Shown: positions 13,611 to 24,800 of the stretch, one piece after another
Layout of the letters: every line of letters starts with the position of its first letter
Position numbering within the stretch: the stretch's first letter is position 1
DNA from: Larimichthys crocea
Lineage: Eukaryota > Chordata > Actinopteri > Sciaenidae
DNA: 64,000 nucleotides
Direction of reading: 5' to 3'
Assembly (NCBI RefSeq): GCF_000972845.2
Contig: NC_040032.1
Span: 21,686,248 to 21,750,247, forward strand
Notes under the pieces: model-generated
The model's database searches: none
Told to the model about the DNA's origin: nothing
Seen by the model: only the letters and a program-made list of their open reading frames with translations
Translations under genes and position numbers: made by a program

Positions 13611-13737
13611 CCCAGGAGGTGAACTGGCACCTCTCCAGCTACCAGGCCACGCTCTATACTATGGTCCATGCTGGACTTGAATCAGTCACCCTCCGGTTCT
13701 CCAAACCAAGTCCGTACAGAATGAGCTACTGCTGCCT
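13611..13737 (-). mobile_element. tRNA-derived SINE fragment
   Basis: On the minus strand it starts GGCAGCAGTAGCTCATTCTG, where TAGCTCATTCTGTACGG fits a pol III A box. About 35 bases on, TGATTCAAGTCC fits a B box. The tail, GTAGCTGGAGAGGTGCCAGT then TCACCTCCTGGG, matches the body of a teleost SINE as I remember it. The 3' part is missing, so it is a truncated, probably dead copy and not a functional tRNA gene: there is no acceptor stem closure. Confidence 0.7.
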
Positions 13738-13739
13738 CA

Positions 13740-15265
13740 TGCTTTATATCATGCCTGTACTGTATAGCCATGTCATAGAATATTGATCGATACTCATAGT
13801 TATTAATATTTCAATCTTTTGGAGAGATTTATGATATTTGTAACATGGGTATATGGCAAAAATATGGAGTTTCATCCCAGTAAACTCAAAATCCAATATT
13901 ATTTTTTTTTTCCTTTATTGTTTTTTTATGCATTTACTCTAAATGCATAAAAATATGTTTACATACAACAGATTTATATTCTTTAGCTACTTACCTATCA
14001 AAGCCTTATGGTTGAGGAGCTGCTACCATTTCAGTTTGACTCTTGTGTACTCTCTGCAGGTCTATCTGGTCTGGCCTGGACCAAAAAAGAGAGGCCAAGA
14101 ACCGTGTCTGTCTCTATGTTCCACTTTCTATCCCTGAACAGCAGTTGTTGACTGTGTTCTGTGTGTAATGTAGATTTGAGTTTGTTTGTAGTTTCTTTGT
14201 TCTCTGCTGGGAACCATAGCCCTATTTCTCTTTGTTAGGTTTAGTTTATTTAAGGTTGGTTTAGGGTAGAAGGGATGGTCTGGTATCTCCTCTTTTGTAA
14301 ATTTTGGTCGTCTACTACTTTTTTATTGTTTTGATTTAGGGTTTCTCTCAGTGTTTACTTTAATAAATTTAATGTTTGTATTGCAACTCCTGGGCTCCAT
14401 GATTGTGTCAAACCTGGGGGTCGTAAAAATGAGCTAACAAGGCAATTAAACTTCTGTAGAGAAACTTGAATTCAAAAGGTGTACGGTTGTATTTTTCTGT
14501 TTAATAAGCATAAATAGCTGTAAGAATTTCCTTTCCTTGACATTTAATGTTTATTTTTGTTACTGCAAACAAACTCTTGCACACATTTACCAGCTATGGC
14601 TGGGGTGGGTTGGAGACAGTGTTAAAACAGGATTGTTAAAAAGAGTAAATTATGAGTTAGTCTGGTAGTCGAATACTGATGTAATGCGTCCCCAGGTGTG
14701 TGTTTATAGAGTGTTTTACAACAGGTTCAAACACGGCTCAACCAATCATAAACAAGGACCAAACTATTCTTTTTATAATGATTTACGTTGTCATAGAGAA
14801 CAAAAATGTCAGATGACATATAAAAAAACAGAGAGTCAATGTCTGGAGAAGGTTGGGGTGGATGGATGGATGGATGGATGGATGGATGAATCAAACAAAC
14901 ATAAGACTTTCACCCAGGTGACATATTTTAAGATAAGTTACCTATGTAACGTAATGTTGTCCTAAATGTAACCAAACTGCAACCGATACATTACATCGAT
15001 CACATTTTTATTATTCTTACCATGCTTCCCTCCATGACCAAAATGTTGCATCTGTAACAGCGTCAACAAACTTGTGTTATGTTCTTAAAAGTGGTCTGGT
15101 ATTTATAAACCATCCCATCATACCATGATGCAGAATGTACAGTAAAGAGATACTTGAACTTCCTCACCTTTGCTATCAATAGACACACACAAATGAGACA
15201 AAGCTCTTGATTTTCCAGTTTATCTATGTTCCAACCCTGACCTGTCGTCATGCGCTTTGGGTAGT
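13740..15265. other. Intergenic; possible LTR-like remnant and GATG repeat
   Basis: No gene is recognised. At 14120-14420 a T-rich stretch leads to a TTTAATAAATTT signal and then GGGCTCCATGATTGTGTC, a layout like the R-U5 part of a fish retrotransposon LTR. No paired LTR, primer-binding site or internal domain is present, so this is weak. Confidence 0.35.
14861..14888 (+). repeat. (GATG)n microsatellite
   Basis: Seven GATG units followed by GAATC. Such repeats often follow LINE 3' ends in fish, but no LINE body is seen next to this one. Confidence 0.9.
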
Positions 15266-15269
15266 GACC

Positions 15270-15590
15270 GAATGAGTTTCTGGGTGGCTGGGCAGAGTTT
15301 TAGAGATACTTAGATAACTTGGACATTTGGTGGGAGCTTGGAGTAGAACCACTGCTCCTTCCCATCGAAAGAATCCAGCTGAGGTGGTTCAGTTGGTTTT
15401 GATTAGGATGCCTCCTGGGCACTTTCCTTTGGAGGTGTTCCAGGCTAGTGCAACTGGGAGGAGACCCTGGGACAGACCCTGAATTTCTTGTAGGGACTAT
15501 AGCCCATTTGGGAACACCTCAGGATCCCCCAGAAGGAGCTGGAATGAAGTGCTGCATGGGTAAAGCAACGTCTGGATGGATAGATATGGT
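15270..15590 (+). mobile_element. Non-LTR retrotransposon 3'-end remnant
   Basis: The + strand carries a decayed version of a widespread fish LINE ORF end: GAGCTTGGAGTAGAACCACT (near 15337), then CAGCTGAGGTGGTTCAGTTG, GGATGCCTCCTGGGCACTTT, CTGGGAGGAGACCCTGGGAC, and finally a GGATCCCCCAGAAGGAGCTG stretch. In intact copies this encodes the C-terminus after the reverse transcriptase. Here several substitutions and small indels break the frame. The end TGGATGGATAG recalls the short tandem tail of such elements. L2/Maui-like affiliation is tentative. Confidence 0.7.
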
Positions 15591-18242
15591 AAAATAAATG
15601 TAAAGAAGTCACTCTTTCTGTAAAGGTCTATATGCTGGGATTAGTGTGTTTCATCATCTGAAAGCAGTTGACAACAGGTATTGATTTTTTTTTTACTTTA
15701 AGCCAGGCACCGCAGCATAATCTTCTCCACAATATTAAGAGGAAATGAAATGTTCATGAAGCCCTTTTTCACAAACAATTACAATTACATGGTCTTATAT
15801 CAGTGGAGGACTGGAGTGTGCACTCAATACTCAACCAAAAGCAACAAAAAAAAGGCATTTCTTCTCAGCACTGTGAGACTGTTGATCTCAGGAGATAAGT
15901 ACTGCTTCGTGCATCTCTTTCCTTTCCCTTCTTTTTAACCTCTTTTAACTCCCTCTGTCTCCCCATCTTTGTAGATACAGTGGGCTGCAGTGGTGTGTCT
16001 CTCTGCTCTCACAGCCCCTCTAGCTTCCAGTTATCAGTCATTTATTCTCTAATCTCTATGTCCAGGAGCAGCCTTGGTCTGGCTTCATATGGCAGAGAGC
16101 TGAGGTGACAGCTGGCCCTTTATCACAGCCCAGAACCCGGCCAGGTTATAACACCGACACATACAAAGTGGAAAATCGTCATACTGGAGGATGAACAGGA
16201 AGACACACACATGTTAGGTATGAATTCTGACAGTTCCAACTCGACACAGAAATAATCAGCAAGGCTTGTGGGGCTGATGTACATCAAGTCAGCAGGAGAT
16301 TTGTAAATTATTTACAGGCAGGATAATACGATTGGGACTTTTAATGGTGTTCCAAAGACCAACCTATCACCTTATGAATTAAATGTTTATGCCTGCTGTT
16401 TCTGCTGACTCTGTAAATATTCTGAGATATGAAATATTTTAACTACTACAACATCATATTTTAACATTTAACACATAACATTTTTAAGTAAACAAATGTT
16501 TTTACATTCTAACAACGTATGTTCACATTATGATGTAAAAACTCATCACATAGCAACAAGCTTTTCTTGTTATAATAAAACATTTAGTTATATTGTTAAG
16601 ACAAGTCAACAATATAAGTTATCACGTAATAAGACTTAACTTTCCTTGTTATAACGTATTAACTCTTATTGTTAAAATGGCTACTAAGTTCAGATTCAAG
16701 CCTGTGGAGAACCTCGATAAATGCAACACAGTTATTTTAAAATAAATGAATTTTATTATTTTCAAATAAACATTCTGTGTCAAATAGATTTTTTGTGTAA
16801 TAAACGGGATAATATACAGCAACCCAGTCATTATTTGGAAATAAACCGTTTCATATAAATTTCATTTATATAACATGAAATGCTATATTGATATAAAAAC
16901 TAGTGATATAAACAAGTTTACACAACTAAAAGGAAGAAAAAAAGTTTTTTGGCTTCTCCAGAACCATTGTAACAAAATCAGTGAATTTGCGGATGTGTAG
17001 TTTTCTTCTGAACTGTGCTCAGTGGAAAAATGACTGGAAAGAAACCAATTGAAACTAATCTAAGCGCTCCAGATTACCCATCATGTGCCATTGTGTAGTC
17101 AAATCTCTCCTAGTCAAGAATCAGTAGCCATTGTGTTGGAGTCCCATTGTCTGAGTCGACGAGTGATTAAATGAGTATTACAGCAGTGAAAGGGAGAAGT
17201 CCTCGATGGCCATTACCACTGTGGGTATATTTTAATGATGAGGGATGAAGGACAGTCTGTCTCATCCAGCCTGATGTTTCCAGATGTGACCAACCAGCTG
17301 TGAGGGACAAAGACCATAAACCGTGATGGAAAACACAGAATTCTTAATTTTGTAAATGCTTGTGCGTGTTTTGGACAGCAGCTTTACACCTCAGGATACA
17401 AAAATAGACGGACATGGCAGGTGTTTCTTTTTTTTTTTTAAACCAATGGTTGACTTTATTCTGAAACAAAACTTAATTAAATGTAATTTTATTTTGGCAT
17501 ACCTGTTTCTTGCTTACCTTCAATCAAACAAACTTTAATCGTACAGCACCTTTCATTAAGATTAGTGCTGTTCAGTGTTTAATTGATTCACTGATAATAG
17601 AGACATAATTTTAATAATAATTAAACAGGGAACTCTTAACAGTCCCCAGGCTGTTTGACCAGGCAGCAATATCCAATAACAAACGTCATCCTGGTAGTTC
17701 CTGTGCCATGAAAAAGTCCCAATCAGGAGGTGACGTTCCCGAGTTTAGTTCATGGAACAAAACCTGCAGGTAAAATGCAGGTGCATTTTTCAAAAAGTGT
17801 TTAGTGTTACCTTGGAACTTTCCAGTGGTGAAAAAAAAAGGTGAATATAGCAAAGAAATTGGTCATGAACTTAACAGTTACCTACTCTCATGTTTAGCCT
17901 TGCTAGAGGAGCCACTGATAACCACGGTCATGAATAAGTGAAACTCTGCATTGGATCTGGTGGATTCAGAGACAGTTCAGTGCAGCAGAGGATTGCATAT
18001 TTGAAAATGTTACTACTTTGTGACTAAAGCATCCCGCTTTTCAAATCACTTCAATATCCATGCCACAGAGAGTTCCATTTTCAATCATTTTGTTAGAGCA
18101 GGCGTCCCATTTTCAAATGGTGAACATCACACTGTGAAATGAAGCTTTTCAGAGAAAGGATTCACTATTTGCTGTGATTACACTTGAATCTCAAACAGTT
18201 GCAGCAGCTATCTGATTACTGCATCGGGATTCTGGAGAGGAG

Positions 18243-18257
18243 CCCCCCCGCCCCCCC
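18243..18257 (-). other. Potential G-quadruplex (minus strand)
   Basis: Seven C, one G and seven C on the + strand, so the minus strand has seven G, one C, seven G. That allows four G3 tracts with single-base loops, the most stable class of intramolecular quadruplex. A sequencing homopolymer error is possible. No gene depends on it. Confidence 0.5.
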
Positions 18258-18722
18258 ATGAGATTTTACACAACAAAATGTTTTACAATAAAAGAAAGGA
18301 AGAAAAAAAAACAAGCACATGAAAAATGTCTTATTCATGAACTCGTTTTATTTATATCACACACTCCCTGATGTTTAATACATGTTTTTATGCAAATGAC
18401 TGTCATAAGTGAAGACATAATGCAGTAGGCACAGACCGACACAGTGAGAAATTTAATTAGAATTCAAGAAAGTTGGAAATCGGATTTTTAGGCTTCTTCT
18501 TCTTTAAAAAAAACAGCAGGGAGAATTTAGAAGCTTCAACCAGGATTCTTTTCCACTTCAGTGCTCTGTCGGTAGAAATTAGGTTATTTTGTCTTTTTTG
18601 AGTACTATTTCAACTTTCTTTTCTTTGTCTACTTCTTTCTTTGAGGTTCAAGTTCACTTATGCATAATTTGTAAAGGTCACTGTTGCAAAAGAAAGAACA
18701 TATTAAAAAACAGAAAGAAGAA

Positions 18723-18725
<3 letters not shown>

Positions 18726-18758
<33 letters not shown>

Positions 18759-18782
18759 ATATATTATATATATATATATATA
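18726..18782. repeat. (AT)n microsatellite, partly palindromic
   Basis: A long AT tract with an internal AATATAATATATT interruption that makes the whole stretch nearly self-complementary. Confidence 0.9.
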
Positions 18783-20992
18783 ATTAGAAATGATTAGTGA
18801 ACCAAACTCAGAAAATCATCAACCTGTTATGAAGACTAATCTTAAATAAGTAACTAGTAATGAATGGTTGGAGAACATGCTTAACTTAATGTACTCCACT
18901 TCAGTTAAATTAGAAAAAATAATTTAATGTCCCAAGGTTTCAGACATGCGCAGACCTGGCTGACGCAAACCTTGCCGCCGAATCGCAGGCTCTTTTCAGT
19001 TCACAAGTTCGGGTAAGTTCTCGGTAAACTGGAGCTCTGTTAAAAGTATCATAGGCTACGACTGGATAATTTTCACCTATTTGGTAAGTAAATATTTTAC
19101 TCTTTTGTCAACATGTTTCCAGAGCCATAAATGCATTGTTGAGCATTTAAAATAAATTGTAATTGCACTAAGTAAAGTAAGCAAATCCAAATCCATTCAT
19201 TATGTTTTTGGGGCTAATTACCATTAGGTAATGTGTTTTTGTTGTTGCTGTTGTTAATTTAATTAGCATGTATCGTTTTAATATCTATTGTAGAACTCTT
19301 TTAGGTCAAGAAAATGAAAGTTAAATATACCTGAATATGATAGATGAGTAAAACTAAAGAGAATTAAGCTTTCACAATTCATGAATATTAAGTTAAATCT
19401 ACAAAAAAAGATATCTGAAATCCATTGATTTGAGTTACTGTAATACAATTTATATAAGTAATAAATAAATTAATTTGAGTACTGCAAACTCAGAATAAAT
19501 ACGTTTCTGTAATCTAATTTATCTAAATCAACAGAAATTACTTTTTTTGAGGCAACAACTTTGCATATATTTTTTAAGTAAGTCAACTTATTATAGTTTA
19601 CAGTGTAATGAGTTTCCTGAGTTTCAAAACATTTCTCACTTGTTGAAAAGACAGCTGCAGCCAAGATCTCCACACTCTTCGTCTGCTCTCAAACACAGTC
19701 ACACTTTTCAAATGATAATTTACACTTTTTTTATTTTTTTACCCCCAGTGCACTCCATTCTCTCCATCTTTGCCTTTTTCTCATCACCTCTTCTCCTCTC
19801 AGTGTCTAGGCACTAGGCATGATTAATCGCCCACAGACGGCTGTTTACACAGTCTGATGGTTTGAACAGAAGGAAGTGTCTCTGAGGCAAAACTCAAACT
19901 CCCTGCCTCAGCAGAAACAGAAAGACTGAGATAAGAAGAGATGAGAGGAAAGAGTTTAACTCCCGGTGAGTCCCGCAGGGGGGAGGTTTAGTTCCACAGT
20001 TTGGAATCATCGCAGATTGTTAATGCTCTTTTCATGAACTAAATTTGGTTAATTAGTTTGTTTTCATGTTTATGAAAGAATGGATCATTATAGCCATAAA
20101 AGTAATTTGTTTAGTTTTTTTAAAGAGTGCATCATTTATATTCTTCTATTCAAGACTGAAAAAGGACGATTATGTAAGTGTCATTGAGTACGAATTTGAC
20201 ATTACATTCTATTTCATTATATTTCAGAAGCAGACATTGAACATTTAACTACATCCATTCAAGTTCTTTTCATTATATCCCTCCAGTCTCTGACCTTTAA
20301 CATTTCCTTTTGTGTTGCCTAAAGTGAATTCATGTTTAAATGCGTCATGTCATTGTACATTTACTCTAAAATTCACGTCACGCTCTGTCTGAACACACAG
20401 TAACCAGAGATACTGTTGGGCTAGCTGTTGATTAATAGACTACTGTGTTGTATGCTGTTCTATACTGGGGATCTATTTGACATGAAGGGCAGTGGAAATA
20501 ACTAGTTGTGTACAGTAGTTAGTGTAGTTTATGTAAATATAAATCCAAAAAACACACACAAACATTTCTTGTCATGTCATCAATTCAAGATATGAAATCA
20601 ACATTTGAAAGATTTTTAAAGATTAACACTGAAACAACTTTTAAAACCCCACATTTATTCTCTGTTTGCGGTTGTGCAGAGATTATTAATGCATGATTTC
20701 TTTCATGCTGTTCCCCTTGTACTCAATCCCAACCATGGCATTAATATGCTAAGTGTTTATATGTTTATGCTCTCTTGTTGACTTGGTCTTGAAATCTCAC
20801 AACATGAAAAAGAATTATTAATCATACACCCTTTTTATCTGACTGCTTCCGACTACTATACATTAACTGTTGCAACACGAGCTGTGTGTGCAGCTGACGA
20901 AAGGAGGAGTACTCAAGACATCGTACAGGAGGAAGAGAAGGAAACAGAACGAAACACTTCACAAAACTATTCCCATTTCTCATTTTAGTACA

Positions 20993-20994
<2 letters not shown>

Positions 20995-21024
<30 letters not shown>

Positions 21025-21025
21025 A
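20995..21025 (+). repeat. (AAAT)n microsatellite
   Basis: About eight tandem AAAT units. Ordinary simple repeat. Confidence 0.9.
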
Positions 21026-21156
21026 CTGATTTACCTTGTAAGTTAAAAATAAAATAGCTTTAAGAAAAGCAGAAAATAGTCTCTACATTTCAAGTACATT
21101 TGTTATCTGGTGCTAACATCATTTGAGTGGATAATTGTCATGTGAAGTGAAATTAC

Positions 21157-21859
21157 CAGAGATGTATAAAGTACTGGAGTAAAGGAGTGGAGTAGAAGTA
21201 CAAGTGCTATATCAAAAAACTGACTTGAGTAGAAGTTGAAGTGTTCTTTAAACACCATACTTAAGTAAAAGTACTAAAGTATTCAAAATGTTTTGTACTT
21301 AAGTATTGCAAGTAGAAGTATGTAAAAAATTGCTACTCAAGTACTGAAAGTAAAAGTACAAGTAAAAGTAAAAGTAGAAGTACTGTTGTTTATGTTATTT
21401 CAAATATTTATTAAGGCACAACTTCAAATGTTACAGTGTTACAATGTTCATGGTAGAGTTCTATGATTTCCCATGGTCTGTGAATGCGCGCACCTGGGTG
21501 TCAGGTGTATGAAGTACGGCGCACGAGCGAGGTTGATGTGTGAGACCGGGTCTGTTATGTTGTTGTTTTTTTTGGCGTGGTTATGGCTGACAGTCACCGA
21601 GTCCTGGAACCAAACCGTTCAGCAATAAATGCAGGTTTGTTCAATATCGCCTTGTCATTCATCACGTGTCCGGCTGGACGCTACAGTAGTAACGAGTAAC
21701 GATTCAGCACATGAAAAATGTATTAAATTCATCAAAAATATGTAGTGCAGTAAAAGTAGAAGTTGGGAAAAAAACAATACTCCAAAAAAGTACAGATACT
21801 GCATTTTAGTACTTAAGTACAGTACTTAAGTAGTTCCACTTCGTTACTATACATCTCTG
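21157..21859. mobile_element. Non-autonomous hAT element, complete, with target-site duplication
   Basis: The left terminus CAGAGATGTATA and the reverse complement of the right terminus form a perfect 12-base inverted repeat. The octamer GAAATTAC flanks both sides exactly (21149-21156 and 21860-21867), the 8-base duplication made by hAT transposases. The 703-base body starts and ends with AGTACT/ACTTAAGTA motifs and contains tandem AGTAAA units (about 21340-21380). A higher-GC centre (21480-21680) has CpGs. No transposase frame is present, so it must have been mobilised in trans. The intact duplication suggests a fairly recent insertion. Confidence 0.88.
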
Positions 21860-21867
21860 GAAATTAC

Positions 21868-24800
21868 GTTGTTCACTTTAAAAGAAAAGAGAGAAAAAAA
21901 AAGTGACACTGAAAATAAACACAATCGACATAATGGAGAGATATACAAACAGTAAGATAAAGCAGTTGCAATGTTGTATTAAGATGATAAAAGCCTGGGG
22001 GTAGAGATGAAATAAAACTAAAGTGGGGTGTGTGGGGGTAATCTGTATATGTATGACTGGATATTTGAGTGAGAGGCAGTGATGCGAGTGAGATTTTAGA
22101 TTTATAGATGTCCTCCTTTGAGCTGTGCCCAGAGTAGGGGTAGTGCAAATAATAACAGTAATAACATTTGTTATTTTGCTAACCTTGATGCTCCTGCACA
22201 TGATGGAAAATGTCAGTGAAGCATGGTACAGTACCATGTATGCATGTAGTAATTTTGTGCATTTTGATGTACATTTTGTACATCAGTGAGAAAGAGCTTC
22301 TGTCCTACTCCACTAGTTCTACAACGTAAAACATAAAGTTCACACAGTAACCAATTTTTTGGTTGTTGTTTGTTTTGTTTTTTTTTGTTTTTTCATTTCA
22401 ACCCATTTTCATAATTAGTAATCTCTTCAAATAAATGTATTTTTTGTTGTTCACTCAGCCACTTGGTCAAAACGATGTACAAATCATCTTTTGAAAAAAA
22501 TAGCTAAATCTTAAATGAAGTATAACGGTTTCAGGCTTGTGATGATGATGACACCCACATCCGGAGGGATTTAACATTTTGATTATTGATATCCGGTCAG
22601 CTGTCAGTTTTCTTTCTGCCTCAGCAGCTTTGTGGCATCTAACAAAGCCCTGGGTTTAAAATCTTGAGTCAAACATCGCTTCTATCGACATACAGAAAAA
22701 CTCATCAATAAAACATTGGACAGCATCGCTCAAGTTGATCTGCTCATACATACATCCTCGTGGGTTGACGTCATCTCTGTCATCGCAGCATCGTCCTACT
22801 CGGCTAGCTTTAGCAGAGAAAGTTCTGGTAGCTTCTTTGTGCAGCAGTGATATGGGAAATGTCTGCTTGGTCTGGACTGAATAAGTCAAACTGCAGGTAT
22901 AAAAGCAAACAAAATTCAGGGTAAACATGGAGTCACATGTTCTGACAGGTGAGTCATTGATTGGACGGTTTTGATTTTTGCCTGCATTATCGTGCACGGG
23001 GGAAATCATAATGAAATGAAATACTGGTGACAGACAACACATTACTGCATAGAAAATATTATAAATTATTGTAAGATAAGAGTTAAGAGAGTGTCTGTCC
23101 TGTATACAGACCACTACAATATGTAGAAAAATTGAATTGTGTTTTTCCTGGTCCCAAGCAGAAAGAATGAATGATGCAACATTCAGTGGGAGTGAAGCAA
23201 ACATTCAGACTACACAGAAGGTACAACAACAAGATATAAAATCAGGTGCAAAAACAAGACACAAACATGTCAAAAATATAAGTATAAGTAGGTGTAAAGT
23301 GAAGTAGTGCAGTGGCAGCGGTAAAAGCAACTTTATAGGTCTCTTAGGATACTTTTGTGTACAGAATATATACAGTTTATATAACAGAAGAAGTCATTCA
23401 AACTGTATAATCTAACACAACTTAACTTCTTTTCACCTTCTGATGTACGAGGGAAAAATCTGACGTGCTTAAATGTCACCATCTCTTCGATCATCTTGTG
23501 AATCTTAACTTAAGGATAAATTGAGTGTTGAGTGTTCCATTGACCATTTGTAATTCACAATGAAAATAAATGTATTCATACTGGGAATGTGTGTATATAT
23601 ACAAATGAATAAATGTTCAATAATGTACCTTGACTGTTGTCCCTTAGGAAGGTGCATATTAGTCTATCAGTGATCTATGCAGAGGCAATGATATGCGTGG
23701 GGCCGTGGCAGGATTTGCCTATTGGCAAAGATGAGTGAAGACAGCAAATATCAAAAGGTTGACGATGAAAACAGACAATGGACAGAAGAAATTTGCCTTT
23801 ATTTTGCCACATCATACCAATCTTGTTTCATTTGCCAAATGACAGCTGCAGCATACAAGTTACAAAATCAGACACCATGATGAAACAAAACATGCAGACC
23901 TAATACAAACGTGTTGTTGGCAGATACAATTGTTTTCTACAAATGATGAGTCGTTTGGATACACCATTGACCAATCTTGACCAATTTTTTGGGGGGGCAC
24001 CCCCTGCAGCCTGAACCACCACAGCTAAAATGCATTACTCCCATTGAAATGAATGGAAAATGGCTGGTTTTTGTAGTTCTTAGTAGTAGGTGGCGTTGTC
24101 AGGAAAGGTAATCCCTGCATACCACAGTTACAACTTAAAATAGTTATACTGAAAATAATGATACAGAAAGAGTAAAGATGAGTTCAGGGATGTCCTGTTT
24201 GTCTGCATTTAGACTTGATCTGACTTTGTCCAGTGAATTGTGACTTCAGCTTATTAGAAATAATTGACCTGGTTCTCAGTTTATGTGCATTGCTCCCTTA
24301 GCTGTGAAATGGAACGCAGCACAGAAAATTTTAAATCCTATAATACTTACTGCCTGTAGGCTAAACTTAGTATACGTAATAATCCAATTCTCCACACTTT
24401 ACTATACGCCCTCTGTGTTCTAAACATGTTACCCTACCCTTCACAATAAAGGTACACTGCCCTCTTCTCGACACAGATACACAGTGCTCTTGCAGTGCCA
24501 CCTTGTATTGTAGACCTGTCCTGTCTATACAAATGACCAGTGAAATGATGAATGTTGTTGTCATTTCTCCACAGCGCTGCAGTTCTGGCAGGAGGGGAAT
24601 CAATGTGAAACCCCCAGAGACCATTCTGTTCTTTATATTCCTGCCACAGCACACACACATACACACACAGTGTACGCAATGACCATAGCATGAGAATCCC
24701 ACCAACACCTCATTCATCATTCAGTCTTTCTGTGTTAGAGACTTTGAGAGAGGAAGTGGGGAAATGTACTTTTTTTTCACCTTGATTTAGATTGATTAAT

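Larger units (their letters stand above)
15591..21148. other. Intergenic, no gene recognised
   Basis: AT-rich sequence. 16560-16680 repeats CTTGTTATAA-type units loosely. 18243-18257 is an extreme C-run, and 18726-18782 an AT tract. 19480-19605 reads like part of a MITE (minus strand ACTGTAAACTATAATAAGTT), but I could not pair its ends. Confidence 0.5.

Noticed and set aside
19081..19607. A MITE with AAGTTGACTTACTTAAAA-type end
   Set aside because: One end looks familiar but no matching inverted partner or target duplication could be placed, so it is only mentioned in the region note.
24083..24097. AGTAGGTGGCG as a CTCF site
   Set aside because: Only the central core agrees; the flanking CC and the 3' part do not. 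Weaker than the promoter and edge-repeat motifs.
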